Origin: an uncultured Thalassotalea sp. | Lineage (GTDB): Bacteria > Pseudomonadota > Gammaproteobacteria > Enterobacterales > Alteromonadaceae | DNA length: 33,316 bases | Direction: 5' to 3' | Assembly (NCBI GenBank): GCA_938075435.1 | Contig: CALJHL010000061.1 | Coordinates: 1 to 33,316 of the forward strand | Part shown: positions 8,413 through 17,152 of the stretch, piece by piece | How positions within the stretch are numbered: position 1 is the stretch's first letter | Layout: each line of letters starts with the position of its first letter | Notes under the pieces: generated by a model | What the model saw: the letters and a program-made list of their open reading frames with translations, nothing else | Database searches by the model: none | What the model was told of the DNA's origin: nothing | Position numbers and translations under genes: made by a program

Positions 8413-9318
8413 ATGACAGAACGAAGTTACGCAAATTTAGTGATGTGGGCCAGTAAAGCCGCTGTATGTGTTGCTAGCATTTTAGTTATTAGTAAACTTT
8501 ATGCTTGGTGGCTGTCAGGCTCATCGGCCATGCTCGCTTCAACCACAGATTCATTGCTCGATGTATTTGCGTCCTTGTGCAGTTTTATTATGATCCGCTT
8601 TTCGCTAACGCCCGCCGACGAAGAGCATCGTTTTGGTCATGGTAAAGCCGAAAATTTAGCGGCATTAATGCAATCATCTTTTATTCTAGGCTCGGCATTA
8701 TTATTAATTTTTCATGGTGTCAATCGGGCCATTGCTCCACAACCGATTGAACATAGCAGTTTTGCGATAGGCATCAGTGTGCTGGCAATCGCGCTGACCT
8801 TTGCGTTGGTTTGCCTACAAAAATATGTTATTAGTAAAACCAAGTCGGTGGCCATTAGTGCTGATTCAATGCATTATCAATCGGATTTGTTGCTCAATGC
8901 GGGGGTGATTTTAGCACTGGTTTTACACCAATATAATTGGCCGCAAGCTGATGGCGTATTTACCGTTTTAGTTGGTTTATTCTTACTCAGTGGTGCGCTA
9001 AAAATAATTTATCACAGTGTTCAAGATCTTATGGACCGTGAATTGAGTGCACAAGACTTGCAAAGTATTAGAGCGGTAATTCGCTCACACCCAGAGGCGA
9101 TTGGCTTTCATGAATTAAGAACCAGACAATCAGGAAAAATGCGCTTTATTCAATTCCACCTCGAACTCGATGATAATTTAAGTTTATTACAAGCCCATCG
9201 GATTTCTGATGAAGTCGAGCGGCAACTATTAGCAATCTTTAACGATACCGAAGTATTTATTCATCAAGACCCGCAATCTGTGGTACAAGCTGAACTAGCT
9301 GATAAAGAAATATATTAA
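8413..9318 (+). CDS. fieF: Cation diffusion facilitator, FieF/YiiP type
   Basis: This is an inner-membrane divalent cation/proton antiporter of the CDF family (Zn, Fe or Cd efflux in characterised FieF/YiiP proteins). The 301-residue protein has about six membrane spans and a C-terminal cytoplasmic domain. Asp46 and Asp50 (TTDSLLDV) in the second span and the His and Asp of SADSMHYQSDLL in the fifth match the tetrahedral transport site of YiiP. RFGHGKAENLA matches the conserved loop near the cytoplasmic binding sites. AGGA precedes the ATG. The gene overlaps the convergent hydrolase gene by 4 bases. The metal carried cannot be assigned from sequence. Confidence 0.93.
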   Translation: MTERSYANLVMWASKAAVCVASILVISKLYAWWLSGSSAMLASTTDSLLDVFASLCSFIMIRFSLTPADEEHRFGHGKAENLAALMQSSFILGSALLLIFHGVNRAIAPQPIEHSSFAIGISVLAIALTFALVCLQKYVISKTKSVAISADSMHYQSDLLLNAGVILALVLHQYNWPQADGVFTVLVGLFLLSGALKIIYHSVQDLMDRELSAQDLQSIRAVIRSHPEAIGFHELRTRQSGKMRFIQFHLELDDNLSLLQAHRISDEVERQLLAIFNDTEVFIHQDPQSVVQAELADKEIY

Positions 9319-10370
9319 TTGCTGTAACGCTTAAACCAATCAAGGCTGGCTGATAATGCTTGATTGCGGATTGAATCTATTTCAAACAGTAATTCGTGCC
9401 GAGCATTGGCTAATACTAGGGGTTGTCCGTGGGGGCAAGATTGCGGTTGTAAGTTATGCAACTGTTGGCAAAATAGGTCTTGTTGGTAATTACTTACTAC
9501 GCTTTCATGCTCTGATTGTAAGACCAAAACTGGGCAGCTAATTTTATTTAATTCAGTAAAAATTTGCTGTTCAGCGCGAATGGCTTGTTTAAGCCAGGTA
9601 AAGGTAACACCACCCAGCTGTAATTCAGGTTGTTGCTGATACAAGCGTTTAAATATTTTGAAACGCAACTCTGATTGCATTAAATCATTACCGGCAAATG
9701 GTTTGTTTTTATAAGGGCCATGACCAAAGAAATAAGCCGATTGCTGGCTAAATAAACTATTAAGCCATTCACATACCATTATCAATGGTTTGGCCAACCA
9801 TCTTGGCACGGCACCGCTATTTATTGCAATCATTGGCGAGGATAGAACTACAGCAGTAAAGGTATCGGCAAATTGTTGGATATAGCGAATGGCAATCGTT
9901 GCGCCCATTGAATGCGCTAATAGCAATAACTCTGCCGAGCACCTCGGCTTGACAATAGTGCTGACAAACTGCTGTAAATCTAGGACATAATCATTGAAAT
10001 CGGCGACGTAGCCTTTATGTTTATCCAGTAACAGTCGCTGTGATAACCCTTGGCCACGATGGTCAATAATGGCTACATTGTAGCCTTGTTGATGTAAGTC
10101 AAAGACCACTTCCTGATACTTTACATAGCTTTCACCGCGGCCAGGAGAAATTACTATACAGGGTCTGTTTGGCAGTGAAATGAATAACGCATAATGAATC
10201 TCTAAGGCATCAAAACTGCTAAAACTAGCAAATATACCTGTTTGCCAGTGTTGCTGTATTTGACCCTTAAAAGCTTGTGGCAATTGCTGTTCTTGGGTGA
10301 ATTGATAAGGACTTGCCATGGTGATCGAGGACCCAAAAATAAATACTAAAATAAACGGCAGAGCTATCAT
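9315..10370 (-). CDS. pldB: Exported lysophospholipase-like alpha/beta hydrolase
   Basis: The 351-residue protein is a serine hydrolase of the PldB/monoacylglycerol-lipase group. It has the oxyanion-region motif ISPGRGES, DHRGQGLS, the nucleophile elbow AHSMGA (Ser154), an aspartate in VLVLQSEHESVVS and a histidine in NARHELLFE. Unlike many PldB proteins it starts with a hydrophobic stretch (LPFILVFIFGSSITMAS) that reads as a signal peptide or anchor, suggesting envelope action. The symbol is tentative because the substrate is not determinable. It lies 68 bases downstream of cpxA on the same strand; the gap holds two overlapping inverted repeats right before its start codon. Confidence 0.75.
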   Translation of the reverse strand: MIALPFILVFIFGSSITMASPYQFTQEQQLPQAFKGQIQQHWQTGIFASFSSFDALEIHYALFISLPNRPCIVISPGRGESYVKYQEVVFDLHQQGYNVAIIDHRGQGLSQRLLLDKHKGYVADFNDYVLDLQQFVSTIVKPRCSAELLLLAHSMGATIAIRYIQQFADTFTAVVLSSPMIAINSGAVPRWLAKPLIMVCEWLNSLFSQQSAYFFGHGPYKNKPFAGNDLMQSELRFKIFKRLYQQQPELQLGGVTFTWLKQAIRAEQQIFTELNKISCPVLVLQSEHESVVSNYQQDLFCQQLHNLQPQSCPHGQPLVLANARHELLFEIDSIRNQALSASLDWFKRYSN

Positions 10371-10398
10371 GGCATTATGCCAACTCCAGCAAGTTGGC
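10371..10398 (-). repeat. Two overlapping inverted repeats upstream of the pldB-like gene
   Basis: GGCAT-T-ATGCC (10371-10381) is a perfect palindrome, and GCCAACT / AGTTGGC (10379-10385 and 10392-10398) is a 7-bp stem with a 6-base loop sharing part of the first repeat. Both end within about 30 bases of the start codon, and the only GGAG for this gene lies in the second hairpin. They could affect translation or form an operator. The function is inferred. Confidence 0.35.
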
Positions 10399-10438
10399 CG
10401 CTAGAGTTAATGCTTAATAATATCTACCGGCAATGATC

Positions 10439-11857
10439 TTATTGTTCACAGGAGCTAATCGGCAAAGTAATATTAACGACTAATCCCGGGTTTTCTTTTT
10501 TATTAGTGGCTAGCTTGGCATAAATATGACCATGATGGCAATTAATTGCTCTACTGGCAATTGCCAATCCTAGACCGGTTCCGCCACTTATTCGATCTCT
10601 GGCTTCGGACGTTCGAAAGAAAGGCTTAAATATATCATCAATAAATTGTTGTTCAACGCCAGGACCTTGATCCTTTACCTCGATTGATATCTGTTGTGCA
10701 GATTTTGCTAACGTCAGTTCAATTTCAGCATCATTAGGGCTATAACGAATAGCATTATTTAAGATATTTTCAATGGCACTGCTTAATAATTGTTGATCGC
10801 CAGTAAAACTAATATCAGTGGTTATAGTGGTCGTTATGGTGATATTTTTTTGCTGGCTAAGAAACCTTGCATCAGTGACAATGTTAGCCACCAATTTACT
10901 TAAATCAAATTGACTAAAATGCAGTTGCTGCAATTGGTTTTCTAAGCGAGAAAGTTGTAAGGCCTGACCAATCATTAAATCTAAGCGATTAATTTCAATG
11001 CTGAAGCGGTTTAGATATTTATCTAATTCAGGGTTGTTATTTTGCAAACGCTCGGCCAAAGTCAGCGCCAATTGTAGACGGGTAAGCGGCGAACGTAATT
11101 CATGCGATATATCGCCCAATAATCGTTGCTGAGCACTAATTGAGTTTTGTAATCTGTCGGCCATGCCATTGAAAGCCTGGCCTAATTTTCCAACTTCATC
11201 AAAACGTTTTTCAAATTCTGGTAAGCGGGTAGAGAGCTCTCCTTTGCCAAATTTTTTGCTGGCTTGAGTTAACGTCTTTAAAGGTCGTATTAAATACCAA
11301 GATAACACCCAAGATAAAATACCAGTAATTGCCAGAGTGGTTAACAATCTTAACCAAAATGGCATTTGTTGCAATAAGCCAGCAAGATCTCGACGGGTTA
11401 AAGGTTTACCCATAAATAATTGGTAGTTTTTATTATTGTGGTCAATGGCAATAGGACCGGTGAGTTGGTAGCCAGACATGAGTACTTTAACCGGTTGTGA
11501 AAATTTTAGTTGCTGAATTTTATCAACAATAAACGCTTGTCGAAAGTTAGTATTGCTAATGACTTCTTCTTTGCTTAAAGACTTTATCCATAAGCCGCGC
11601 GGTAAATGGCGGTTACTTTTAAATATTTTAGCGATTGAGTCATCGGACTGACGGATGAATAATTTTTGTATACGCACCGCTGCTTTATCCAGTTTTCTGA
11701 GCTCTTCAACACTAATTGCCTCTACCCGGTTATAGTCGATAAATTGCAGTGAAATCCAGCGGGTAGTGCCCATTGCGGTTAAAGCAATTATCCAAAAGCC
11801 TAAAAATACCTTGATGGCTAAAGAGGAAAAAATCGATTTTAAGCTGCTGCCGTTCAT
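10439..11857 (-). CDS. cpxA: Envelope-stress sensor histidine kinase CpxA
   Basis: CpxA senses envelope protein misfolding and phosphorylates or dephosphorylates CpxR. The 472-residue protein has a first membrane span near residues 15-32, a periplasmic domain of about 130 residues, a second span near 168-190, and a HAMP segment beginning RPLKTLTQASKKFGKGELS. The HisKA motif is GDISHELRSPLTR (His252). ATP-binding motifs are ILNNAIRYSP (N box), DQGPGVEQQ (G1) and GGTGLGLAIA (G2). Its start overlaps the cpxR stop by 4 bases, so the pair is one operon. The linked cpxP-like gene supports the Cpx assignment. Confidence 0.92.
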   Translation of the reverse strand: MNGSSLKSIFSSLAIKVFLGFWIIALTAMGTTRWISLQFIDYNRVEAISVEELRKLDKAAVRIQKLFIRQSDDSIAKIFKSNRHLPRGLWIKSLSKEEVISNTNFRQAFIVDKIQQLKFSQPVKVLMSGYQLTGPIAIDHNNKNYQLFMGKPLTRRDLAGLLQQMPFWLRLLTTLAITGILSWVLSWYLIRPLKTLTQASKKFGKGELSTRLPEFEKRFDEVGKLGQAFNGMADRLQNSISAQQRLLGDISHELRSPLTRLQLALTLAERLQNNNPELDKYLNRFSIEINRLDLMIGQALQLSRLENQLQQLHFSQFDLSKLVANIVTDARFLSQQKNITITTTITTDISFTGDQQLLSSAIENILNNAIRYSPNDAEIELTLAKSAQQISIEVKDQGPGVEQQFIDDIFKPFFRTSEARDRISGGTGLGLAIASRAINCHHGHIYAKLATNKKENPGLVVNITLPISSCEQ

Positions 11858-12552
11858 TCGCTCTCGCCGCTGATAAATACATAGCCAACGGCACGTATTG
11901 TTTTTATTTTTTCGTCTTCGCTATGCATGTGCAACTTTCGACGAATATTTGATATATGCATATCTATACTACGATCAAATGCCATTAATTGCCGGTTTAA
12001 CACTTGCAAAGATAGCTGCTCTTTACTCACTATGTTGTCGACGCTTTCCATCAGTAATTGCAACATTTCAAATTCAGTGCCAGTTAAAACAATTGCCTGA
12101 TGGTGGCAAAATACTTCCCGAGTGGCGGGATTCAATTGCACATTATTAATGAGCACCGGCGTTTTTCTACTTTTATTGGTAAGAATATCTACTCGTCGTA
12201 AAATTGCTTTAATCCGCGCCAGCAACTCTTGCGGGTTGTAAGGTTTGGCTAGGTAGTCATCGGCACCAAGTTCTAAGCCTAATACTCTGTCGGTTTGATC
12301 GCCTTTTGCGGTTAACATAAGTATTGGTGTCGGGTGTTTATCGCCCAGATTTTTTAATACCTCGAAGCCATTTAAACCCGGCATCATTACATCGAGCAGG
12401 ATAAGATCATAACCGCCTATTTTGGCTTTTTCTAAACCGGATAGGCCATCATAACAACAATCGAGAGCGTAACCTTCACTGCCTAAAAATTCAGTTAAAA
12501 GCTCACTAAGTTCCTGATCGTCATCGATTAGTAATAGTTTTAGTTTGGTCAT
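11854..12552 (-). CDS. cpxR: Envelope-stress response regulator CpxR
   Basis: This is an OmpR-family response regulator of 232 residues. The receiver domain has the acidic triad LLIDDDQE, phospho-acceptor Asp54 (LILLDVMMPG), the switch residue in LTAKGD and the lysine in YLAKPYNP. The C-terminal winged helix includes GTEFEMLQLL and SIDMHISNIRRKL. It is divergent from the cpxP-like gene, and the shared intergenic region contains a repeat close to the CpxR consensus, which fits autoregulation as known for Cpx systems. Confidence 0.93.
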   Translation of the reverse strand: MTKLKLLLIDDDQELSELLTEFLGSEGYALDCCYDGLSGLEKAKIGGYDLILLDVMMPGLNGFEVLKNLGDKHPTPILMLTAKGDQTDRVLGLELGADDYLAKPYNPQELLARIKAILRRVDILTNKSRKTPVLINNVQLNPATREVFCHHQAIVLTGTEFEMLQLLMESVDNIVSKEQLSLQVLNRQLMAFDRSIDMHISNIRRKLHMHSEDEKIKTIRAVGYVFISGESE

Positions 12553-12630
12553 TGTTATTAATACCTGCAGGTTAGTACCCGTTTGTTTATAACTACAATC
12601 ATAACTAGTTAGTTAATTTTAGTCAGTAAA

Positions 12631-12646
12631 TTTACCAAATCTTTAC
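12631..12646. promoter_or_regulatory. CpxR-box-like direct repeat
   Basis: The plus strand reads TTTAC-CAAATC-TTTAC, which is GTAAA-N6-GTAAA on the other strand. The published CpxR consensus is two GTAAA half sites separated by about 5 bases, so both half sites match and the spacing is one base longer. It lies between divergent cpxR and cpxP-like genes. A TTGACA at 12663-12668 just downstream may be part of the cpxP-side promoter, although no good -10 at standard spacing was found. Confidence 0.5.
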
Positions 12647-12732
12647 CCTAGCTTTGCAGTTCTTGACATAATATTTAGCTATGCTTGTTGGGTAAAAGAA
12701 ATTCATTGGCTAATAATTTTAGGAATCTAAAT

Positions 12733-13236
12733 ATGAATATTAAAATAAACAAAAAAGTGATCGCTACATTAGTTTTTTCACTAACTACCTTGTTAATGAG
12801 TGGCAATTCCTTGGCGGGCCCTGAAAAGCAAAAACGTCATGGTGATGATATGCAGCGAGTTATGCGCGGCGTAATGGCTAAACTTGATTTAAGCGAGCAA
12901 CAAAAAGTTCAAATTAAAGAAATCCAAAGCGCTAAAATGGCACAGTTAAAAGCGTTAAAACCTGCTGAGAAAGTCGATAAAAAACCGCAGTTACAGGCAT
13001 TAATTACAGCGGATACATTTGATGAAACAGCGTTTGTACTTATGCAAGAGCAAAGGGCTGCCAAGCTTCAGCAAGTTGGATTAATTTCAGCAAAGTCTAT
13101 GCATAAGATCTATCACGTCTTGAATGTTGAACAGCAAGCCAAATTTAGTGAGTTATTAGCAAAGCAAAAACGCAAGCACCAGCGTGGTAAAAAAAGACCG
13201 AAAAATCAGCCTCAACAAGATGAGTCTGAACAATAA
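12733..13236 (+). CDS. cpxP: CpxP/Spy-like periplasmic protein
   Basis: The ORF track starts at 12685, but the ATG at 12733 has TAGGAAT upstream and gives a normal signal peptide (KKVIATLVFSLTTLLMSGNSLAG), so I chose it (167 residues). The mature part is helical and very basic, with two LTxxQ-like repeats (LDLSEQQ and LNVEQQ), the hallmark of the CpxP/Spy family. CpxP binds misfolded envelope proteins and dampens CpxA; Spy is a periplasmic chaperone. The position divergent from cpxRA favours CpxP. The lysine/arginine-rich C-terminal tail (KQKRKHQRGKKRPKNQ) is unusual for a periplasmic chaperone. Confidence 0.82.
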   Translation: MNIKINKKVIATLVFSLTTLLMSGNSLAGPEKQKRHGDDMQRVMRGVMAKLDLSEQQKVQIKEIQSAKMAQLKALKPAEKVDKKPQLQALITADTFDETAFVLMQEQRAAKLQQVGLISAKSMHKIYHVLNVEQQAKFSELLAKQKRKHQRGKKRPKNQPQQDESEQ

Positions 13237-13374
13237 AACTTAACCACAACAGTGAAATAAAAAATATTTTAATAAATTTGTAATAAATTTAGTTTTTAAC
13301 CGACTATTAAGATTATATTAACAATAATGCCAATTCAACTTGGTGTGATCTTATCTTAAAAGGTTTTTAAGCTG

Positions 13375-14742
13375 ATGAAATATCTAAAATATTTTTTGTC
13401 TTTTGGTTGTGTTGTACTGACTGTGCAAGCTGTCGCATCTGTTCCTGATGAGACGGCTTGCTTCGTTCGTGGGCTCAGCCAGAAAGTAAGTTGCTTTACC
13501 CTTGAAGTACCAAAAAACTATAACGAGGCTGAACTTGCCAGTCGCAAAATTAATGTGATCCAAGTCAAAGCAAGATCCGCGAATAATAATCCTCCCTTGT
13601 TTGTTTTAGCTGGTGGCCCAGGTCAGGCTGCAGGTGAGATGACTGCCTATGTAAATTCTGCTTTTAAACAAGTACTTAAACAACATGACATTATTTTTGT
13701 TGATCAACGTGGCTCAGGAAAAAGCCTACCATTAGGCTGCGAGACCAGTAAATTAGTTACCGTTGTTGAGATTGAAGCGGCAATAAAGCAATGCAAAAAT
13801 GACGTATTGCCATATATGGCGGAGTTAACTACCGAAACCTATGTACATGATCTGGAACAAGTTAGACAACATTTAGGGGTTGACACAATTTCGTTATGGG
13901 GTGGTTCCTATGGCACTTTTGTCGCCCAAGCCTATGCCAGCTACTATCCGCAACATGTTAATGTATTACTGCTTGACGCAGTGTTAGCGTTAACCGGCAA
14001 CCCCTTGGTAAATGGCGGCCCGTATGCCGAAAATTCTTTGCAACGCCTGTACCAGATTTGCCAACAAGACAGCCGCTGCCAACAACGCTTTGGAAATTGG
14101 CCAGCACAATTAGTAGCCTTAAAAAACCAATTTGAGCAGACGCCAGTGCCGTTAAATGCCAAGCAAATGCTTGGTGGTGATGATTTAGTACATTTAGTTC
14201 GCTCAGCTCTGTATTCGCCAGAAATGGCGGCTCGACTGCCCCTAGCTATAGAACAAGCGGTGGCTGGTGATATGGCTATTTTTAATGCGCTTTCGCAAGC
14301 GACCACTGGTGCTGCCAGCGACACCATGTATTTAGGCTTAACCATTGGCGTATTATGTCAAGAGCATGTATTTGTTGGTCAGGGTGAGTTAGCTGCAGAG
14401 TTAGGTAAGGACACTTTTGTCGGTGCCAGTTATTATACTCTGTGGGCAGATATTTGCGGCCAAGAAACCCCACAAAAAACCGTGCAAGTAAAAATCCCTA
14501 AAGCTTTGACTATGCCGACTTTGCTGATCTCTGGAAATTTAGACCCGATCACTCCTGAGCAAAGTGCGGAACAAGCTTTACGCTATATCACCAAGAGTAC
14601 GCACTTGGTTATCCCTAATGCAGGTCATACTAATTCCAGTCGAGGTTGTATGCCGGACCTTATTAACGAATTCTTATTAACCCAACACATTATTGATAGC
14701 AGTTGTGTGTTGGACAATAAATTCCCACCATTTGCTTTATAA
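13375..14742 (+). CDS. Exported S33-family peptidase-like alpha/beta hydrolase
   Basis: The 455-residue protein begins with a signal peptide (FLSFGCVVLTVQAVAS) and matches the S33/TAP-like hydrolases. It shows LAGGPGQ (oxyanion, about 79-84), VDQRGSGKS (109-117), the nucleophile elbow GGSYGT (Ser178), GNLDPITP (probable catalytic Asp) and NAGHTNSSRGCMP (probable catalytic His). Characterised relatives are prolyl or tripeptidyl aminopeptidases; the substrate here is unknown. Several cysteines suggest disulfides outside the cytoplasm. It ends 9 bases before the ABC ATPase gene and heads the five-gene cluster to 17709. Confidence 0.82.
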   Translation: MKYLKYFLSFGCVVLTVQAVASVPDETACFVRGLSQKVSCFTLEVPKNYNEAELASRKINVIQVKARSANNNPPLFVLAGGPGQAAGEMTAYVNSAFKQVLKQHDIIFVDQRGSGKSLPLGCETSKLVTVVEIEAAIKQCKNDVLPYMAELTTETYVHDLEQVRQHLGVDTISLWGGSYGTFVAQAYASYYPQHVNVLLLDAVLALTGNPLVNGGPYAENSLQRLYQICQQDSRCQQRFGNWPAQLVALKNQFEQTPVPLNAKQMLGGDDLVHLVRSALYSPEMAARLPLAIEQAVAGDMAIFNALSQATTGAASDTMYLGLTIGVLCQEHVFVGQGELAAELGKDTFVGASYYTLWADICGQETPQKTVQVKIPKALTMPTLLISGNLDPITPEQSAEQALRYITKSTHLVIPNAGHTNSSRGCMPDLINEFLLTQHIIDSSCVLDNKFPPFAL

Positions 14743-14751
14743 GGACCGACA

Positions 14752-15492
14752 ATGATTGAATTTAATCAGGTTAGTAAGAAGTTTTCAGGAATATTGGCCA
14801 ATCAGGATATTAGTTTTTGTTGTCAACCTGGACAAATTACCGGCTTACTGGGTATCAATGGTGCAGGTAAGTCGACAGCATTAAAGATTTTAGCTGGGTT
14901 ATTAAAGCCCGATACTGGTGATGTTCTGGTTAATGGTTTGAGCGTTAGAGAAAACCCCAAACAGGTTCAGCAACAAGTGGGGCTGTTTTTAACGTCGCAA
15001 GGTTTGTATAGCAATTTAACCACCCGTGAAAACATCGATTTTTTTGCAGCATTACAGGGAGTTAAAAACCACCAACAAGCCACAGATGAGGTTATTGAAC
15101 GCTTACATATAAGCAGTTTGGCTAATCGAAAAGTCGGCGGATTTTCTACCGGAGAGCGAATGAAAGTTGGCTTAGCAAGAGCTCTGGTTCATCAACCAAA
15201 ATATTTGGTGCTCGATGAACCCAGTCGAGGCTTAGATGTGTTAGCAATTAGGGTGTTACGTGATTATTTGCTCGAACTTAAAAGTCAGGGCTGTTGCATT
15301 TTATTTTCCAGCCACGTGATGCAAGAAATTGACAAGTTATGTGATCAATTGGTGATAATTGATCAAGGCCAAGTTTGTTTTAATGGCCCTATCGGTGAAT
15401 TGAAACAGCAACAAGACGATCTCGAGCAAGCTTTTATCAATTCGATATCAAAAAAATCGCTCACTAATTCTGCAGTCCTGGAGAGTAAATAA
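14752..15492 (+). CDS. ABC exporter ATP-binding protein, NatA type
   Basis: This is a 246-residue cytoplasmic ATPase. Motifs in order are Walker A GINGAGKST (about 33-41), Q-loop region LFLTSQGLYSNLT, signature FSTGERMKVGLARAL, Walker B YLVLDEPSRGLD, and the switch histidine in SSHVMQE. The signature is STGER rather than LSGGQ, a variation common in the NatA/CcmA group. AAGGA precedes the ATG. The stop overlaps the start of the permease gene, so the two should form one transporter. NatAB exports sodium in Bacillus, but the substrate here cannot be assigned. Confidence 0.88.
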   Translation: MIEFNQVSKKFSGILANQDISFCCQPGQITGLLGINGAGKSTALKILAGLLKPDTGDVLVNGLSVRENPKQVQQQVGLFLTSQGLYSNLTTRENIDFFAALQGVKNHQQATDEVIERLHISSLANRKVGGFSTGERMKVGLARALVHQPKYLVLDEPSRGLDVLAIRVLRDYLLELKSQGCCILFSSHVMQEIDKLCDQLVIIDQGQVCFNGPIGELKQQQDDLEQAFINSISKKSLTNSAVLESK

Positions 15493-16640
15493 TGTTATTG
15501 GCTTTAGTAAAAAAAGAATGGTTTGAGCTGTTTCGCGATAAGCGCTCTTTATTAGCAACGTTTGCCTACGCACTGTTTGGTCCGATTTTATTATTCATTG
15601 TCTTAAAAGGCATAATTGCCACAGTGACGACGCAAACCGATGTAAGAGTAGGGCTTTATCAGCAACATCCGCAAGTTGAGTATTTGCAGCAGTTTTTGCA
15701 ATATAAGCAGTTATCTACTGAGTTTATTGACCTTGAAGCCAGTCAGGCGTTAGCCGAAAATTTGGTGGATGTTGTCCTCGAAATCAATAATAAAACCACC
15801 GCGTCTGGTTATGAATTGCTGCAAATAAATGTTTTTGGTAATAGTGAAAACAGTAAAGGTGAACAACAATTAAGAAAAATGAAGCAAGTGATGGCCAGCT
15901 TTATGGCGCAACAAGCGACCGACGATTTAATAAAGCAAGGCGCTAGCCCGTTCTCTAGTGAGTGGCAACTCAACGTCCATGAAGTTAATGAATATACCAT
16001 GCGTGGTAAAAGATTACTTGATAGCTTATTGATCTTCTTATTATTATCGCCATTCATTATTAGTTTAAATTACATTAATGACGCTACTGCCGGTGAACGT
16101 GAGAGGGGATCGTTAATGCCATTATTATCGCAGCCAGTCGCGCGGTTGAAAATTGTTATTGCTAAATGGCTAGTTGGTGGTGCTATTGGCATAGTTGGCA
16201 CGGCAATCACAATGGTGTTAGGTTTCAGTTTAATTAATTCGTTACCCATTTACGAGTTAGATATGCAAATTCAGTGGTCGTTGTCAGTTATGCTGACCGG
16301 CACCCTGATCTTATTGCCATTAGCTCTGTTAGTGACCTCTTTACAAATGTGGGTGGCCATTACCGCTAAAACTTATAAGGAAGGGCAAAGTTATTTAACG
16401 ATGTTAAGCTTTTTGCCTATGCTGGCAGTTTTTATGGCCGATAAATGGTCGGAACTAAGCTTTGCTCATGCCTTGCCTTTAATTGGTCAACAACAACTAT
16501 TACAACAAATATTCTCTGGGCAAATTGTTAATTTTCCTGCCTTGATGCAAGTGTCGATATTATCGCTAGCATTGACGGCGATTTGTTTACTGGGTGTCCG
16601 TAATCGACTTAATCAGGAAAGTATAATCTTCGAACGATGA
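15492..16640 (+). CDS. ABC exporter permease, NatB type
   Basis: The 382-residue membrane protein has the NatB layout: one membrane span near residues 22-44 after a short cytoplasmic KKEWFELFRDKRS segment, an extracytoplasmic domain of about 130 residues, then five or six spans from about residue 175 to the C-terminus. The loop motif TAGERERGSLMPLLSQPV, following the second span, is characteristic of ABC-2 permeases. It overlaps the ATPase gene by one base upstream and the sigma-factor gene by 4 bases (ATGA) downstream, which implies tight coupling. Confidence 0.87.
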   Translation: MLLALVKKEWFELFRDKRSLLATFAYALFGPILLFIVLKGIIATVTTQTDVRVGLYQQHPQVEYLQQFLQYKQLSTEFIDLEASQALAENLVDVVLEINNKTTASGYELLQINVFGNSENSKGEQQLRKMKQVMASFMAQQATDDLIKQGASPFSSEWQLNVHEVNEYTMRGKRLLDSLLIFLLLSPFIISLNYINDATAGERERGSLMPLLSQPVARLKIVIAKWLVGGAIGIVGTAITMVLGFSLINSLPIYELDMQIQWSLSVMLTGTLILLPLALLVTSLQMWVAITAKTYKEGQSYLTMLSFLPMLAVFMADKWSELSFAHALPLIGQQQLLQQIFSGQIVNFPALMQVSILSLALTAICLLGVRNRLNQESIIFER

Positions 16641-17152
16641 TGTTTTTTAAAAGTTGGCGAACTAAGTCAAAATTAGAGCAGCAACTACAAACTCATCTGC
16701 CGATGTTAGAGCGGATTGTCGCCTCTTATGAGGCCATTCCCGCCATTCAACAGGAGTTGATGCAAGAAGTTGTGCTTGCCATTTGGTCGGCTTATCAAAA
16801 TTATAAAGGCGATGCCTTGGTCAAAACTTATTTTGCCCGCATTGCCCATAACCGTTGTATTAGCCATGTTGATAAAGCGGTTAAAACGTTATCAGGGCAA
16901 CAACTCGATGGCGATATTATCGCACCAATGCAATTAGATAAAGAACTCGATGATGCGCAGAAATATCAACTGTTAGTCGAGCAAATACGGTTGTTACCTT
17001 TGCTGCAAAAACAAGTTATCTCATTATTTTTAGAAGGTTTTAGTTATGCTCAAATTGCTGATATCTGTAGTTTATCAACCAGTAATGTTGGCGTTATGCT
17101 AACGCGTATTAAAGGCCGTCTCGAACAATTTTTTTCCGAGGAATTATTATGA
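16637..17152 (+). CDS. ECF-like sigma-70 family factor
   Basis: A 171-residue protein has region 2-like sequence (LMQEVVLAIWSAYQNYKGDALVKTYFARIAHNRCISHV) and region 4-like sequence (LPLLQKQVISLFLEGFSYAQIADICSLSTSNVGVMLTRIKGRL). Regions 1 and 3 are absent, as in ECF sigma factors. It overlaps the permease stop by 4 bases and the next gene's start by 4 bases. Location inside the ABC operon suggests it controls this operon or an envelope regulon. The promoter sequence it recognises is not apparent from the window. Confidence 0.85.
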   Translation: MMFFKSWRTKSKLEQQLQTHLPMLERIVASYEAIPAIQQELMQEVVLAIWSAYQNYKGDALVKTYFARIAHNRCISHVDKAVKTLSGQQLDGDIIAPMQLDKELDDAQKYQLLVEQIRLLPLLQKQVISLFLEGFSYAQIADICSLSTSNVGVMLTRIKGRLEQFFSEELL

